Assembly: GCA_000181795.3 (NCBI GenBank)
Contig: CM012953.1
Span: 8,987,083 to 9,051,082, forward strand
From: Trichinella spiralis
Lineage: Eukaryota > Nematoda > Enoplea > Trichinellida > Trichinellidae
DNA: 64,000 bases
Reading direction: 5' to 3'
The notes beneath the pieces were generated by a model. That model searched no databases and had not been told where the DNA came from. It saw only the letters and a program-made list of their open reading frames with translations. The translations under genes were made by a program, and so were the position numbers. The number at the start of each line of letters is the position of its first letter. Positions within the stretch are counted from its first letter, which is position 1. Positions 40,145 to 52,251 of the stretch are shown here, piece by piece.

Positions 40145-41552
40145 GAGCAGTGGCCATGAGCAGCTGACCTCACGTGCTTGTTCACTTTCTGAACTGTCTG
40201 GAATAATTTGTGTGTGTGCGTGTGTGTCTGTGTGGTGTGTGTGTGTGTGTCTTGTTGGAACGTATTTTGATGGATGAAGGAAACTTAACTCTTCACCGAT
40301 TGCCATTCTGTACCTCATATGCAAAAATGTCAAGTTTTGTTTATTTGGAATTTTTTAAATTTCTCTTTATTATATTGTTTTAAATTATTTTTTCGCGCCT
40401 TTCTCGCCAATTTACCCGAAATTGTGTTCAATTCAATCCTCATACCACGCACGGGTGGCTTTTATGTGGACGAGATGAACTTTTCGCTCGTTTTCATGCC
40501 GCTCTTAGGTTTTCCCATTATCTTGTTATTTACTATTTTTGCATTAAGAAAAAAAAAACAACTTTTCATTCCAACTGTGACTCTGCTATAAAATTCGAGT
40601 GTTAATGCTCCGCGCTGCCTGGATAAATTTTTTTTTCGTCTCTTGAAATTATTATATTATATCATATTATTATATACACCTACCATTTTTCTGCTTCTCT
40701 CTACGACAACTCCATCTTGTTTTTGTGCTCTGAAAAATGTATTATTATGCTTTTTTTGAAAAATTATTATACTTTTTTCTTTTGTCCGTTCATCTTTTCG
40801 CGTGACTTGCGTGCAATTCGTGATCAGCGATGCGTTTTTTTTACTTCTTTTTTGAAATCAAAATCTGAACATCTATTACTTGATTATTTATTATTTTGCT
40901 TGTTTGGAAATTTATTCGGCTACTTCTACGTCCATATCTACAAGCGTACGTACATACATGAGTATGTACGGACGGATGAGTGGTTAGTTGGTTGGTTGGT
41001 TGAATAAGCACCGACAATTGATTCCATTATATCACTTTTTGCTTCCTTTGCGTCGCGGTTTTTGCTTTATTTTCTCACCATATTTATTATTTTTTTTTTC
41101 AAGAAAAATACCGTTAAAATGATTTTGTCCTTTTGAATTTCAATCGACTCAATCAATCAAAGTATGATCAATTCAACATTGCAACATCAACTATTTTTTA
41201 AATTATTAAAGTTGACGAAAACAATTTCTTTAAATTTTTCATCAAAGAAACTTCGTTTTAATAATGGAAATGAAAATTTTTCCATGTAAAAATATTAAAA
41301 TGAGGTACAAACATGTTTCCATGTAAACAATTAAACGACAGCATGATCACTACAAAAAATAAGATAATTCAAGTTACTTTGAAAACTCAACTGCTAACAA
41401 CAGCATGCACAACTCTTCGCTCTACTGAGTGGTTATTGGAAACATACTATCAGTGTATCATCGATTCCGTCGTTCCATAATTGAAAAAACTCCGACATTT
41501 TGTCAAATTTATTGTGTTTATATATATATAAATTGTTTAGCCGGCTGCTTTA
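40145..41552. other. Intergenic region, yippee 3' side to PIG-L-like gene
   Basis: Contains the yippee 3' UTR, a GT microsatellite at about 40209-40250 and a TACG/TACA-rich run near 40945. Short frames near 40319 and 40717 are T-rich and not convincing. No separate gene is supported. Confidence 0.5.
40209..40250. repeat. GT-rich microsatellite
   Basis: Interrupted GT repeats about 65 bases after the yippee stop codon, so probably in its 3' UTR. Confidence 0.85.
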
Positions 41553-44500
41553 ATGTACGAATGGCTGCGTGCGGAAATTCTGATCATCACAGCCACACTT
41601 TGGATTATTATTTCTGCATTTTGTTATGTGTTTTGTATGTTCATTAGAAAATCAAATGTAAAGACACTACTCAACGAATCAACTGCAAATTTGAACAACG
41701 AAAAAAAGCGGGTCTTATTTATTGTGACCGATCTGTGCGATGTGATCAAATACTTCGGAGCATTGTTCACAAATTTCACCAAAGCTGACCATCACGAAGT
41801 GTACATCCTTTGCCTGCAGTCGTGTAAGTGTTGAATTGATCAGCTACAAAAATAAGAACATTTCAAATAATAGCTCATGGTTTTTCAGTTTTCGTTCGCA
41901 GGCTTTTAAATGTTATAAATATAAACATAACATTCACATCCAATTAACCAAGTACCTTCGAAAAATATAATACGGTCAGCAACATGCATACGCAATACAT
42001 ACGCACGCACAATATAATCGTGACGTAAAGACAGTATTTCGATTTCACGGAAATTATTACATTTTAACTAACATTAACAACCGTTTGCTCGATTGAAGTT
42101 GTTACAAGCACCCCTTCTTGATCTGTTACACGTGTGCATTTGCACATTAAATTAATTGTTATAATTTAAATTAGAAATAATATTCATTTAAATTTTCAAT
42201 TTTTGTATCACTGAATTCTCGATGCAACGCTCATATTAAATTTAATTATAACTACAGTACATTTCCACTACAGTAAACTATGTACGCAAGTATAAATAAG
42301 AATATTTTAAGCGCATTTAAAAATATAAAGTAAAAATTTGGAAGTTTTATTGAAAGTTTAGCTGTTTAATTTTTTTAATAATTGTATTATTTGATTTTAT
42401 TATTCAGATTTAGTTTTGCTAAGATACACAGATTTTTAATTGTCAATTACTTTTATTTTTATTTTGAAAACTGATTATTTTATCTCATTTATTAGGTTCT
42501 GGGAAGAAATATTTATGGTACAAATTTTGTTTAGAAACTTTCGTCAATTTGACAACAGTTGCTGAAGCAAATGTAACATTCAGCTGGAATCAGTAAGTAA
42601 TATTTATTTAATACTTCAAAGGAATGTAACATTATCTTCTCGAATATTAATGGAAACCAAGAGAGCAGTGGAGAGTTATTTGTGCAAAGCAAAAGATAAT
42701 TTTAAATGTGAAACTTTTCAACTAAAAAGACATATTTGCGAGATTTTGTTATAATTCATTTCTAAATTTTATAATAAATTAAAATTTATGGCAATTTTAA
42801 TACACAGAGATATCCATCACTTTATCAACATTTTTACATATACAAATTTAATATGTCACATTCATGTAAAGTTGGAAAATATTTTAAATGCTCTTTCTAA
42901 ATGTTTAAAACAACAGAAAAACTGCTTTTTTAGAATGGTACTCGAATGCAGCTTCCTAAAAGTATTACGAGTTTCTTTGAAGAGTCGATTTTTTCACTAA
43001 AAGAAATTAAAAGTTTCCACTTTACTCTGAAAAGGAAAAAATTTTCAGATAAACTGTCCAATCAGAGAAAGTGAACAATTCGTGTTCAAAATCGTTTTCC
43101 ATTTGAAAAACGTGCTTACAAAAAGATAACACTAAGATACGTTATTTAAAAAAATTCATTCTGAATTAAAAAAGAAAAGTCAACCTTGGATATAATTCAA
43201 GGATGGATGATGATTTTTATACACTTTCAACAGTGTAGGTAGGATGTCAGCTGTGTGAAATAAGGAGGAAAAATATTTCAAAACAATGAAATCATTCAAA
43301 ATACTTTACATGTTTATAAAAATAGAATGAAAAGTATCACATTGGATCAGGAGGTACAAAGGATGAAATAACTGTCTGAGCTTCCTCCAATATTCGTTTC
43401 GCACGATCGCTCAGTGCAACATCTTCCTCATCGCCCAGTGCGGCCAAATCTTTAACTTGATCGCAGAGTTCTTTGCATGCATTGTTCAGCCGTGCAGCAC
43501 TGTCGTTAACCATCATTAATGATTCATCTACAAGCTTCGACATTTTCAAAATTGCATCTGGATCTTCGTTATTATGGCGAAGTTGTTGTAACTGCGCCTG
43601 ATAACTATGAAATTCTTGCAAATACAGGCGCTGATCTTTAATCAGTCGACTTACAACGTTTGTTTGGATAAATAAGCGTCGTCGATTCGCCATTTCAATG
43701 AACTACTGTGAAAAACGCAATTCTATAAAAACGCAATTCTATCACAACAACTTTTCAGATATGAAGTGAATTACAGTATTTTGAATGTAAAATTCAAGTT
43801 CAGCTTACTATATATTTCTTTAAATGTAATTGTAGTATTGCTTTGTAGACTATAATAATCAAAATACTACCGAGTTTTATTAAAAATTAATTAATAAGAT
43901 GATTTTATCATTTTTTAAAAAATATATTTAGTTTTTATTTATTGTTAACTGATTTTTATGAATTGTGAGTGCCAGTTTTAAATTGTATCGTATTTTTATA
44001 AGATCTGATTTACTGAAACAATTATTATGTGAAACATTTATAAATAAAAAATTTTTTTATCGTTCAGTGTATTTTGTGTAAAAGTTATTTCATTGTTTTA
44101 GATACTTTTTTGAACCGTTATACGGTGAGACACACGTCGCGATTTTAACAGAAATGTGCTTGATACACATTCTGCAGCGTAACATTGACATGGTGAATAT
44201 TTTTTCTTAGATGAAAGTAGATTTCCGTTGTAATTTGGATGTTAACTTTTTTTTATTTAGGTTTTTACTTATGACACTGATGGAGCGGACGAGAATTTTC
44301 TACAGCCGGCAATTTATGATTCCCTTACAGTGCTGGTAAAGAAAAGTATGTTACCCGAAAGTAAGTTAGTCAATGGAAGTGAATTGTTTTGCGGTTTTTT
44401 TCGACTAAATTTGTTTTGAATCTGATTATAATTTTAAAAAAATATAATTCATTTTACCTGTAATTTTTGATAATGAATATTTATTTATATTTTTATAAGT

Positions 44501-44774
44501 ATTTATAGATGTGGCGATTTATTCATTGGCAAATTCTATCGGTATTCGCTCAATTTTGGGTCTGTATGATATGCCTTTTGCTAGTTTTTTTGGATATGAT
44601 TTGATCTCTGAGCCGATGGATATTCTGATTTTGCAGAAGTTATATTTATTACTTTCAACAGAACATCCAGTCAAATCTTTTTGTCAAATGATGTTCAATA
44701 CTTGCTTTTTATATAACAGTATTACAAAAATGAATATGGAAACTGCTTCTAAGACAATTAGCTTTTTCAGTTGA
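41553..44774 (+). CDS. PIGL-like: PIG-L family protein, catalytic residues lost
   Basis: Five exons (41553-41823, 42496-42592, 44102-44192, 44261-44360, 44509-44774) join in phase to give 274 residues; human PIG-L has about 252. Layout follows PIG-L, the ER enzyme that removes the N-acetyl group from GlcNAc-PI in GPI-anchor synthesis: an N-terminal signal anchor (AEILIITATLWIIISAFCYV), a Rossmann-type strand (RVLFIVTDLCD), HEVYILCLQSC, then HILQRNIDMVFTYDTDG and SLANSIGIRSILGLYDMPF, which align with matching human segments. The metal-binding HPDDE motif is replaced (TDLCDV at that place), and the GHSNH histidines are replaced by ADENFLQ. Deacetylase activity is therefore unlikely. Clean splicing suggests an expressed pseudoenzyme rather than a pseudogene. 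The 1.5-kb intron 2 hosts TBCA on the other strand. Confidence 0.7.
43337..43693 (-). CDS. TBCA: Tubulin-binding cofactor A
   Basis: A single-exon frame of 118 residues; human TBCA has 108. The family signature is visible: TNVVSRLIKDQRLYLQEF at the start of helix 1, then a long helical hairpin and KLVDESLMMVNDSAARL, matching the human ESRMMIPDCQRRL region. TBCA captures beta-tubulin during folding and passes it on in the tubulin heterodimer assembly pathway, in the cytosol. The gene is intronless and lies entirely inside intron 2 (42593-44101) of the PIG-L-like gene, antisense to it. The lack of introns in this exon-rich neighbourhood hints at a retroposed or strongly reduced copy, yet the frame is intact. 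Confidence 0.85.
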   Translation of the reverse strand: MANRRRLFIQTNVVSRLIKDQRLYLQEFHSYQAQLQQLRHNNEDPDAILKMSKLVDESLMMVNDSAARLNNACKELCDQVKDLAALGDEEDVALSDRAKRILEEAQTVISSFVPPDPM

Positions 44775-45010
44775 TCTTTCTCAGTTTCAACATTTTATTA
44801 TGCTGTGAAATTAATTTTATTTAAATCATAAATGTATCAGCTTTCAGCTTTTGCATGTAATAAATACCGAAATTTGTTGATAACATAATAAATCAATGAA
44901 CCTTGACAATCTATGTAAAATGATTGTTAATAGTAAATGAACAAATACAGTTGTGGATTTGAATAAGTTTTTCTTCGAATTTAAATTTTATAAAAATTCA
45001 TGCAGCACGA
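44775..45010. other. Convergent 3' intergenic spacer
   Basis: 236 bases between the stop codons of the PIG-L-like gene and the serpin. AT-rich, with AATAAA-like signals on the + strand near 44830-44895 (taataaat variants). It should hold both 3' UTRs. Confidence 0.5.
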
Positions 45011-46311
45011 TTAACCACGATAGCTTCCCATGAACAATATTGTTTGCGTTTGCATGTCGGCAATTAAGAACATAAATGGATGGTCAGCAATAAATACGGC
45101 TGGAGGTGCAACATGTTGCGCACTTCTCAGCATTGCTACGACTGCTGTGGCTGCAGAAGCTTCGCTTCCTTCTTCATTTACCTGAATAAAAAAAAGAAAA
45201 AGCAAAATTACAAATAACCTGCCCGTGTAGTGAGTGTTGTGCACGATGGGTACGATTACTTCGATTTGTGCTTTGTGAAAAGCATCCGAAACGATGACAC
45301 TACGGTCGCCAGTCATCATGGAAAAATCGGCCATACTGTGGTCGAACATGCTTGTTAAGCCGAGTTGGAGTAAAATTTTTTTCAACGGCAATGTTTCTTC
45401 AAGTTTGAACTTTGGAAACGTGATCTGAATGATTTGGAAAAAAAGATGTAAAGTATTCATTTCCAATTCACCCAAATTCAACTTACTGAAACTTTTTTAC
45501 TGATCATCTCTTCCATATAGTCCAGCAATTGTTCTCCACTCAACTGGCTGGCTAATTTTTCCAAACCGAACTTCTCTTTTGGTAGCAGAACGCACATTGC
45601 TAATTTGGAGTTTTCGTATGGTAATTGCAAAATTTGAAACTGCTCGTATTCGGCATGCCTGAACGTATCGTTGACATGCATCATGTCCACCAGCTTGTTT
45701 GTATTTTGGTCGACGGAAAAATATTGCTTGGAAGTGGATTCTCGGGCAAATCTCGTCTGCCAGTTGCCTTTGAAATAAATCGCGTTCACCAACACCAGAC
45801 ACGTCATTTCGTCCAGCACATCCAGAGGGATTAAATTTTGTATCTTATCGTTCGTCTCGTTCGCCACCCAACGGTTGATCTTCTCAGCAGCGGCGGCGCC
45901 GTTGCTGAAATCCATTAGATCCACGTCAGCTTTGAATGTTTGCCGTATTCGAGCCAAATATGCCGGCAACAGCTTCAAACTTTTACGAGCGAAAAGCCGG
46001 TTGGCTAAATGAAGCTGCATCGTGAGCTGCTGCTGCTGCTGCTGCTGCTGGTGGTGGTCAGGATCGCCTTGCAATGATTGGAAAATCCCCTCCAGGCTGG
46101 TCTGCAGTTGGTCGTCGGAAACACTGAACAGGCGATCCTTCAACTGCTGCTTCGTCGTACCGGAAGAGCCGAAATAAGTCATCGCCAACGTTAAAACAAT
46201 CGAACAGGGCGAGAAGAAGACGTTGGATTGGTTGTTAAACGACTGACGGTACAACTCCATCGCAAAATTAGCCATGCTAATGTCGAAATTGACGGACGAC
46301 ATGATCGACAA
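45011..46311 (-). CDS. Serpin, inhibitory type with Arg-Ser reactive site
   Basis: Three exons, 45487-46311, 45260-45424 and 45011-45181, give 386 residues, the usual serpin size. Conserved parts in order: NVFFSPCSIVLTLAM, LVLVNAIYFKGNWQTRF, LPYENSKLAMCVLLP, ITFPKFKLEETLPLK, SVIVSDAFHKAQIEVNEEG and DHPFMFLI. The hinge (EEGSEASAATA) has the small residues typical of inhibitors. Counting from it places the scissile bond at Arg-Ser in VVAMLRSAQ, so the target is probably a trypsin-like serine protease. No signal peptide precedes the domain, so it may be intracellular or leave by another route. A polyglutamine tract (HHQ8) from a CAG repeat sits between helices near residue 90. Intron 2 (45182-45259) is 78 bases without a stop. 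Confidence 0.94.
46026..46058. repeat. CAG/CTG triplet repeat in serpin exon 1
   Basis: A run of CTG (CAG on the coding strand) followed by GTG units, encoding a His-His and polyglutamine stretch. A likely site of length variation. Confidence 0.9.
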
Positions 46312-48050
46312 AAAATTGAATGGCGGAAAATTTTGCTACACAACACGCTTTTGCGCTTCTTCGTTCACCAAACGACCCCACTGACTTGTTACCAAAAACC
46401 GACAATAATTATTCCGCCAACAGGGAAAAAGCAACTCTGTTTACAATAGATCATCTATACAGTTTCGTCAAGCAGGTTTCTGTGGGCGTGAACTAGCTCT
46501 GAAATGCGACAAACGGGTTCTTCTCAACAAATTCTCAAAACTGACGAAGTAAACAAACAAACAATCTGAATCGACATTTTGCAATTTAAATTTTCCATCC
46601 ATTTAAGAATTTCAAAAAACCTTCTTTGAACAATACAACCGGCAGTGTTTGTTTGCTTGCTTGTTCAACATGAACAATGAATGAATAAATGAATGGAATA
46701 TCTGTTTTCCGTAACCGTAGCGAACAAAAAGAAAATCAATGATGATGATGACAAATATGATAATTTTGCAAAAAGAAACATGAGAAGAAAACAATGCAAA
46801 TTTACAATTATAAATGAAAAATGCTAAAATTGTGAAATATTTATTCAAAAATTTTTTCCTTTCCAATGTAAATTTTAACGTTCAAGTGAATTTAAATCAA
46901 CGTTGACATATTCAAGACGAAATTGAATTCCAGAATCTCATGACAGAAAAATAATTAAACGGTGAAATAATTCCTTTTAGCCTTTTACAACAGCAATAGC
47001 AATATTCAACTGATTGTTTGCTGCTGCAGATGAACAAATAATAAATAAACAAATTCATCATCAGTGTTTGATTAATAAATTTGAACGATCAGTTTAAATA
47101 TTTAAACAAATCATAACCAAACACTATTTACAGTTTAGTAAAAGTGAAAAAAACCAACAACCAACAATAACTTTGGTTATATTTATTGTTTGAACAAAAA
47201 ATTACCCATCTGAAAGTTGCTACTTCATAAACAATTCTCTTGAATTATCAATTTCAAAACAATAAATGGCTTTTTCTCACATCAATATGATTTCAATAAA
47301 ATTCCGTTTTTTAATAAATTTCATAAAACTATTTGTAAAAAAACAACAATATTTCTTACTGTATTGTAAAATAGTACATTGATCATCAGACACTAATTCA
47401 TTAGGTTACACTAAAAATTACATTGAGCATTTCAGTAATTAAATCAGAAACCATTCTGAAAAAATATATTTTGTAATAGTGTTCAGTATTATTTATGACA
47501 TACATAATTTCCTGTAAAAGTAAAAATAGACTTACCAAAAGTAAGGATAATAAAGTTCATTCGCATATCTGTTTTTTTCAAGTTTACATATGTAAAATAA
47601 TGTATAACACTTAATTCACTATTACACTGATTCATTTAATCTGACGTAAAGTCTGATTCAGAAAATGCTAGAGCAGTTGAAGGAGAAATTAAATAAATGA
47701 CGTCAGAAAAGATGCTCTCTTATTCACTCTTGGCTAATTCAATAATTTTGCACAATGAACGTGACAATACTGTTTACGTTTATGATGAACTGAATAAGCT
47801 CCTGCATACCGGTCTTTATTTGAGATAAACATATTTTCATCATTCAATATTATTATTTTCCAAAATCTCTGAACTGCATACGTCACTTATTAGAGTCTTA
47901 CATGTGTAAATGAAAAATGTGAATTTGATTCATCATCGATTAAATTACTTTATTCTAGAAAAAACTAAAAGCTTAGTCACTGCACTTACATTATATAATA
48001 AGTAGCATTTTATTAGTAATCAAACAGACAAACAAGTAGCCTGCTCAGTA
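46312..48050. other. Region upstream of the serpin, no recognised gene
   Basis: AT-rich DNA with short ATG and TGA triplet runs near 46740. It should hold the serpin 5' UTR and promoter. No supported coding region or element. Confidence 0.5.
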
Positions 48051-50530
48051 AGGAGACATGATCCGTTGAAAAGATCACGTCGTGAAATTACCAGAAGAAT
48101 AACTGACCTCGAGACTTTCCTAACCTTCCTAATGATGCACGGCGACTGCACTGATCACTCTGAGGACACGGAAACGACCACCAGCAACCGTTGGTCAGAG
48201 TACTCAGAAACGCAACCTCAACTATTCCACCGTCGTGCCGTGTTCCATGTGACCACCAAATGGGAACTTGCTCCTAATTTATCTATATGATATTACGTCT
48301 GCCTGCGCCAGAGACACTGAAAGGAAAGCCTCAGAAAGAAAAAACGAGAATGGAAATCATTTTCTTACGATAAAACTACTGACTAGAGACTTCGAGTGTT
48401 GGCTCCATTTTAATTCAGAAAACAAATCCGACAACGACTTCCAGGATTAGCACCCATAGATCAAACCAAACGGTCACGAATTCATGTGGACAACTATTCA
48501 ATCAATTTTTTCCATTACGCAAGGCCTGATGAGAATTTGATTTGAAACGATTGAGACTGTTGCTCAAAGCGAAGATTGGAAGCATATGATAGCACACAAT
48601 ACAAACTGTTGTGAGGTAGGACATCGCTGACGCATCAGGCCTACTGAACAGGTGAAAAAAGTTACGGTGAAGGAGACCAGCGGAATTTAGTACCACCTTC
48701 TACTACCAGAAGCATCTCCCTATAATTAAGCTCAGTAAAGAGCAACTGCAGCTATGGTAATAGGATTACTCTTATTAATACGTTACGCTCACTCTCCTTA
48801 AAGTGTGCTCTGACATTCAGTCAGTAGCTTACGGCTGTTCGTCCATGTTGAAAACATAGTACTGCTGGAGCTACAAATTGAATATGACATCCCAGTTCAT
48901 GTTCTGGTCCAAAACCACAAAAAGAGAACTGTTTGGCAGCCAAAGTGTACGATTCCCTAAGGTACCTAGTGTCGTTCACCGTTACAGCTAAAATGCTGTT
49001 TCTGTCATTATGGACTTTGCACCAAAGTTTGCATTTTGCTGACGTGGGATCCACCACTATCTTCTGAGGTTGCAAATTAATGGAACTGGATGGTGGAATT
49101 GAAAAAATTATTCGAAATGAAGATCAGTGGATCTTGGTTCTGTACCCAATAGGTGAGATGAAAAAGTTTGGAACTCTATGACGGCTTAAAAGTTGCAAAG
49201 ATAAAAATTCAAAATATTAAGCAAATTTTTAATAAAGCATTAAAATATTATCTTTTTTGTTTTATAAATTTCTAAAAAAAATTTGACACCTGTGGCAGCA
49301 ACTAAGCATGCGCCACTCTCAGAGTGGAATCCAACGACAGAAATGTAATGGTGAACTTGATGATCACAAGATCTCAGATGACATCCATACAAAATCTTGA
49401 CTGGAATTGGAATTGTTATGCGCCAGATTGGGAGATTACCCCGCCTATCCACAAAACCTTGTTGAAAGGCAAGATGGTGGTTCTTCGTTGCATTAGAAAG
49501 GGGGGGGGGTGGCTCCAGACGTCGAAAACCCTTTGTAGCAAATTGAATGGAAGAGATAAAAGAAAGTATCATATCATGGATACTGCTCCACAAAACAGAA
49601 TCCAGCGTATATGCTCAGTGAAAAGTGCTCTCGGAAAAATTAATGTAAACAAAATCATGATAAAAGGGGCACACTGCTTGGCAAAATCTCGACAGTCTGG
49701 CCAAATGCTAATCTCAGCTACAGTGATATAAAAAGATGACATCAGTGAAATGACGTTCACTCCCGCCCCTGTTAATCTGTCGTGAGATATCACGAGTACC
49801 GAGTGCAACAATACGGTATGCTAATAAAACAAGTGGCATCAACTACATTATAAGAAGATGGCACTACAAATAACGCTTGACAACACTGCTGTGGGAAGGA
49901 TAGAAACAACAGTGTATCATCATAATACTCAATATCCAGGGAAAAATGAGTAGCACGCAAGAACAACTAAAGATAGGTGACATTGTATTAATTCATGAAA
50001 CCGGTACCACGTTGGCTAAGTGGAAGAATCTTTGAAATTCATCTGAGAGAATACGGCATAGCTCGTTCAGTGGAGTTGAAAACAACCCAGAAATGCTAAT
50101 GAGACGAGCTTGGTGACTTAGATTGCTAGAGCCAGTCAGTGATGAATAATAGACCTTATTCATAACGGAGAGGGCAGATGTATTGGCAAATCTTTTCTTA
50201 ACACCTAATCAAAAGATCTTTAATTCCCCTTCGTACAAACAGCTACGAAAACAACCATGACCCGTTGTAATTTGAAACGATTATTTTTGTGGAACAATGA
50301 ACAGTAGAACTGATAATCGGTCAAAAGGTCAGCCTTGCCAGTTGTCGGTGTAACAAAGTTGTCAGCAGTTGTAACGCCAGTTATCAGAAAACGGTGGTCA
50401 GCTTTACGAATAATATCAGCACAATATAATTACAATACGGTAACTATGTGACCTGAAAAATCCGACACCACATGCATGCTGTGACACCTGACAATAATGA
50501 TGGTGGCTGATTGGCTATCTGAGTCTAACA
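48051..50530 (+). mobile_element. Decayed BEL/Pao retrotransposon (gag-pol remains)
   Basis: A stretch of higher GC than its surroundings, with protein-like pieces in shifting + frames. Near 48070-48130 a gag-like ITRRITDLETFLTFL is readable. At about 48935-49030 the frame gives YLVSFTVTAKMLFLSLW, matching the BEL/Pao segment after the reverse transcriptase core. Near 49970-50100, GDIVLIHETGTTLAKW followed by a broken RIFEIHLREYG and ARSVELKTT resembles the C-terminal domain after the integrase. Many stops and shifts separate these pieces. Clear LTRs were not found, so the ends are approximate. Confidence 0.65.
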
Positions 50531-51624
50531 CACAGAGCTCAGAATGGTCTAACTGCTACAGATACTCTTCCCTGTGTCTAAATCAGTCGTTTGTTTGAGA
50601 AACAAAGAACTTGCGAGAACTTGAGAAATAAACTTGCATATCCCATCTGGTTGTAATTGTGCTTGACTTGAATACAGTTCATCAAATTATGCAGTCCACT
50701 TAAATACAGAAAGATTTTCAAGTTCATTAAAAATATTCTTCTGTAGACAGTCGTCTCCATATAAAACTTGTTTAGTGTTTATATGTTTTCATGTATAATT
50801 TTTTGTTATTGATTTCACAAATAAACTAGTTTATCTATTTTATTTTAATCAGTGTGTATAAATGCTAATTAGAGTTGAATGAAATTAGATTACCATGTAA
50901 TTCATCCGCTTTTCTAGTATTAAATTCCAAATTAAGTTAATTTCAGTATAGACCTGTTTTAAATTTCATTATTAGTAAGTTTTGTAAAATATTCATGACG
51001 CACATGTTTTCCTAGTGTTATTCTAAGTTTTATGCTTGTGACCGCCATTACATGACTTCAGTGCTTACACTTTCTTGCTATTGTTTTAACAGTGCATATT
51101 ACATGCCCATTTTGAAGTCGCTATTCCACGTAGTTTCAAAAGCACATTTTAGTAAACAAATGTATTTCATTTCTTGCGATTGCAGAATATTAGGATTAGA
51201 TTAGATTAGATTTGAAGTTTGAAGAAAATTCATTGTTTCCTCGATGTTATTTTCACTTTTTTTAAATACTATTTTCCTTTTTTCAAAATTTCATTATTTC
51301 TATTTTTCATTTTTTACTATTTTTCAAAATAATAATTTTCACTTGAACCGTTGCATACATTCAAAATTAGCTTTATCAGTTTCAGATTGTCGAAGTTTTG
51401 ATTCCATTTGCATGTCGTAAAACACGATTCCATCATTTATTCTCTTTATTATTTTTGCACAATAATTACTTTGGGAGCGTCCTACATAACATGCGTCTTT
51501 TACTTTTAATAATATTATGAAAGTAAAATTTAAAAAAGTACTATTTATATTGCTCTTGAAAATCATAAAGACGGTATTTACTGTTCTTTTTCTTTATTTC
51601 ACTTGCTGTATTAAGTTATCAAAA
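50531..51624. other. Intergenic region upstream of PYM
   Basis: AT-rich, with no supported gene. A short tandem of gatta units lies near 51195-51210. The right end should hold the promoter of PYM. Confidence 0.5.
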
Positions 51625-52251
51625 ATGAGTCGACGGAGAGTGGTTGCGGAAGATGGAAAATGGTATATACCTCCAAGTCAACGGTCTGATGGAACATGGC
51701 GTCCAGCTGTTCAAGTGAAGCCAGGCTACATTCCATCTGAAGAACTTCCAAAGTGGTGACATTATTCTCATATTGTCATATAAAATTTAATAAATACGTT
51801 AATAATTTTAAGATTTAAGCTAAACATAAGATAATATTTTTTAAGATACGTTTGTAAAGGTCGAAGAGAAGCAGACGAACGATCACGATATCCAGTTGGT
51901 TTACCAGATGAACTGAAATCCACAAATTCGAAACCTATGAATACACAACGGCAGTCGTTATCCAGTATCATGGAGAAGATTGAAAAGCAAAAGTTTAATA
52001 GCGGGGTATCTGAAATGCCATTACCTCCGTCTCCCAAGACAGAGGATTTAGATGCCATGAAGAAGAAGTTAAAAAATTTGAGAAAAAAACTGAGAGATGT
52101 TCATGCGCTGGAACGAAAGATTCAATCTGGCGAATTAACTAAAATTGAGAAGACTCAGAAGCAGAAACTAGAAATGCGGTCTACTTTTGAAGATCAGATA
52201 AAACAGTTGGAAAGAGATATTGGCGGGTTATCGATAAAACAGTCACTGTAA
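51625..52251 (+). CDS. PYM1: PYM, partner of Y14 and Mago
   Basis: Two exons, 51625-51752 and 51846-52251, give 177 residues. The N-terminal Mago/Y14-binding domain is clear: GKWYIPPSQRSDGTWRPAV followed by KPGYIPSEELPK, and the C-terminal helical region KKKLKNLRKKLRDVHALER aligns with human PYM1. PYM binds the Mago-Y14 dimer and removes exon junction complexes from translating mRNA in the cytoplasm. An upstream in-frame ATG at 51517 would add a hydrophobic, AT-biased extension absent from the family, so the inner start is preferred. The donor (gtggtg) was placed because the alternative two bases later makes a stop codon at the junction. Confidence 0.92.

Noticed and set aside
45497..45802. 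101-residue minus frame within the serpin
   Set aside because: Shadow of the serpin exon in another frame, without family match.
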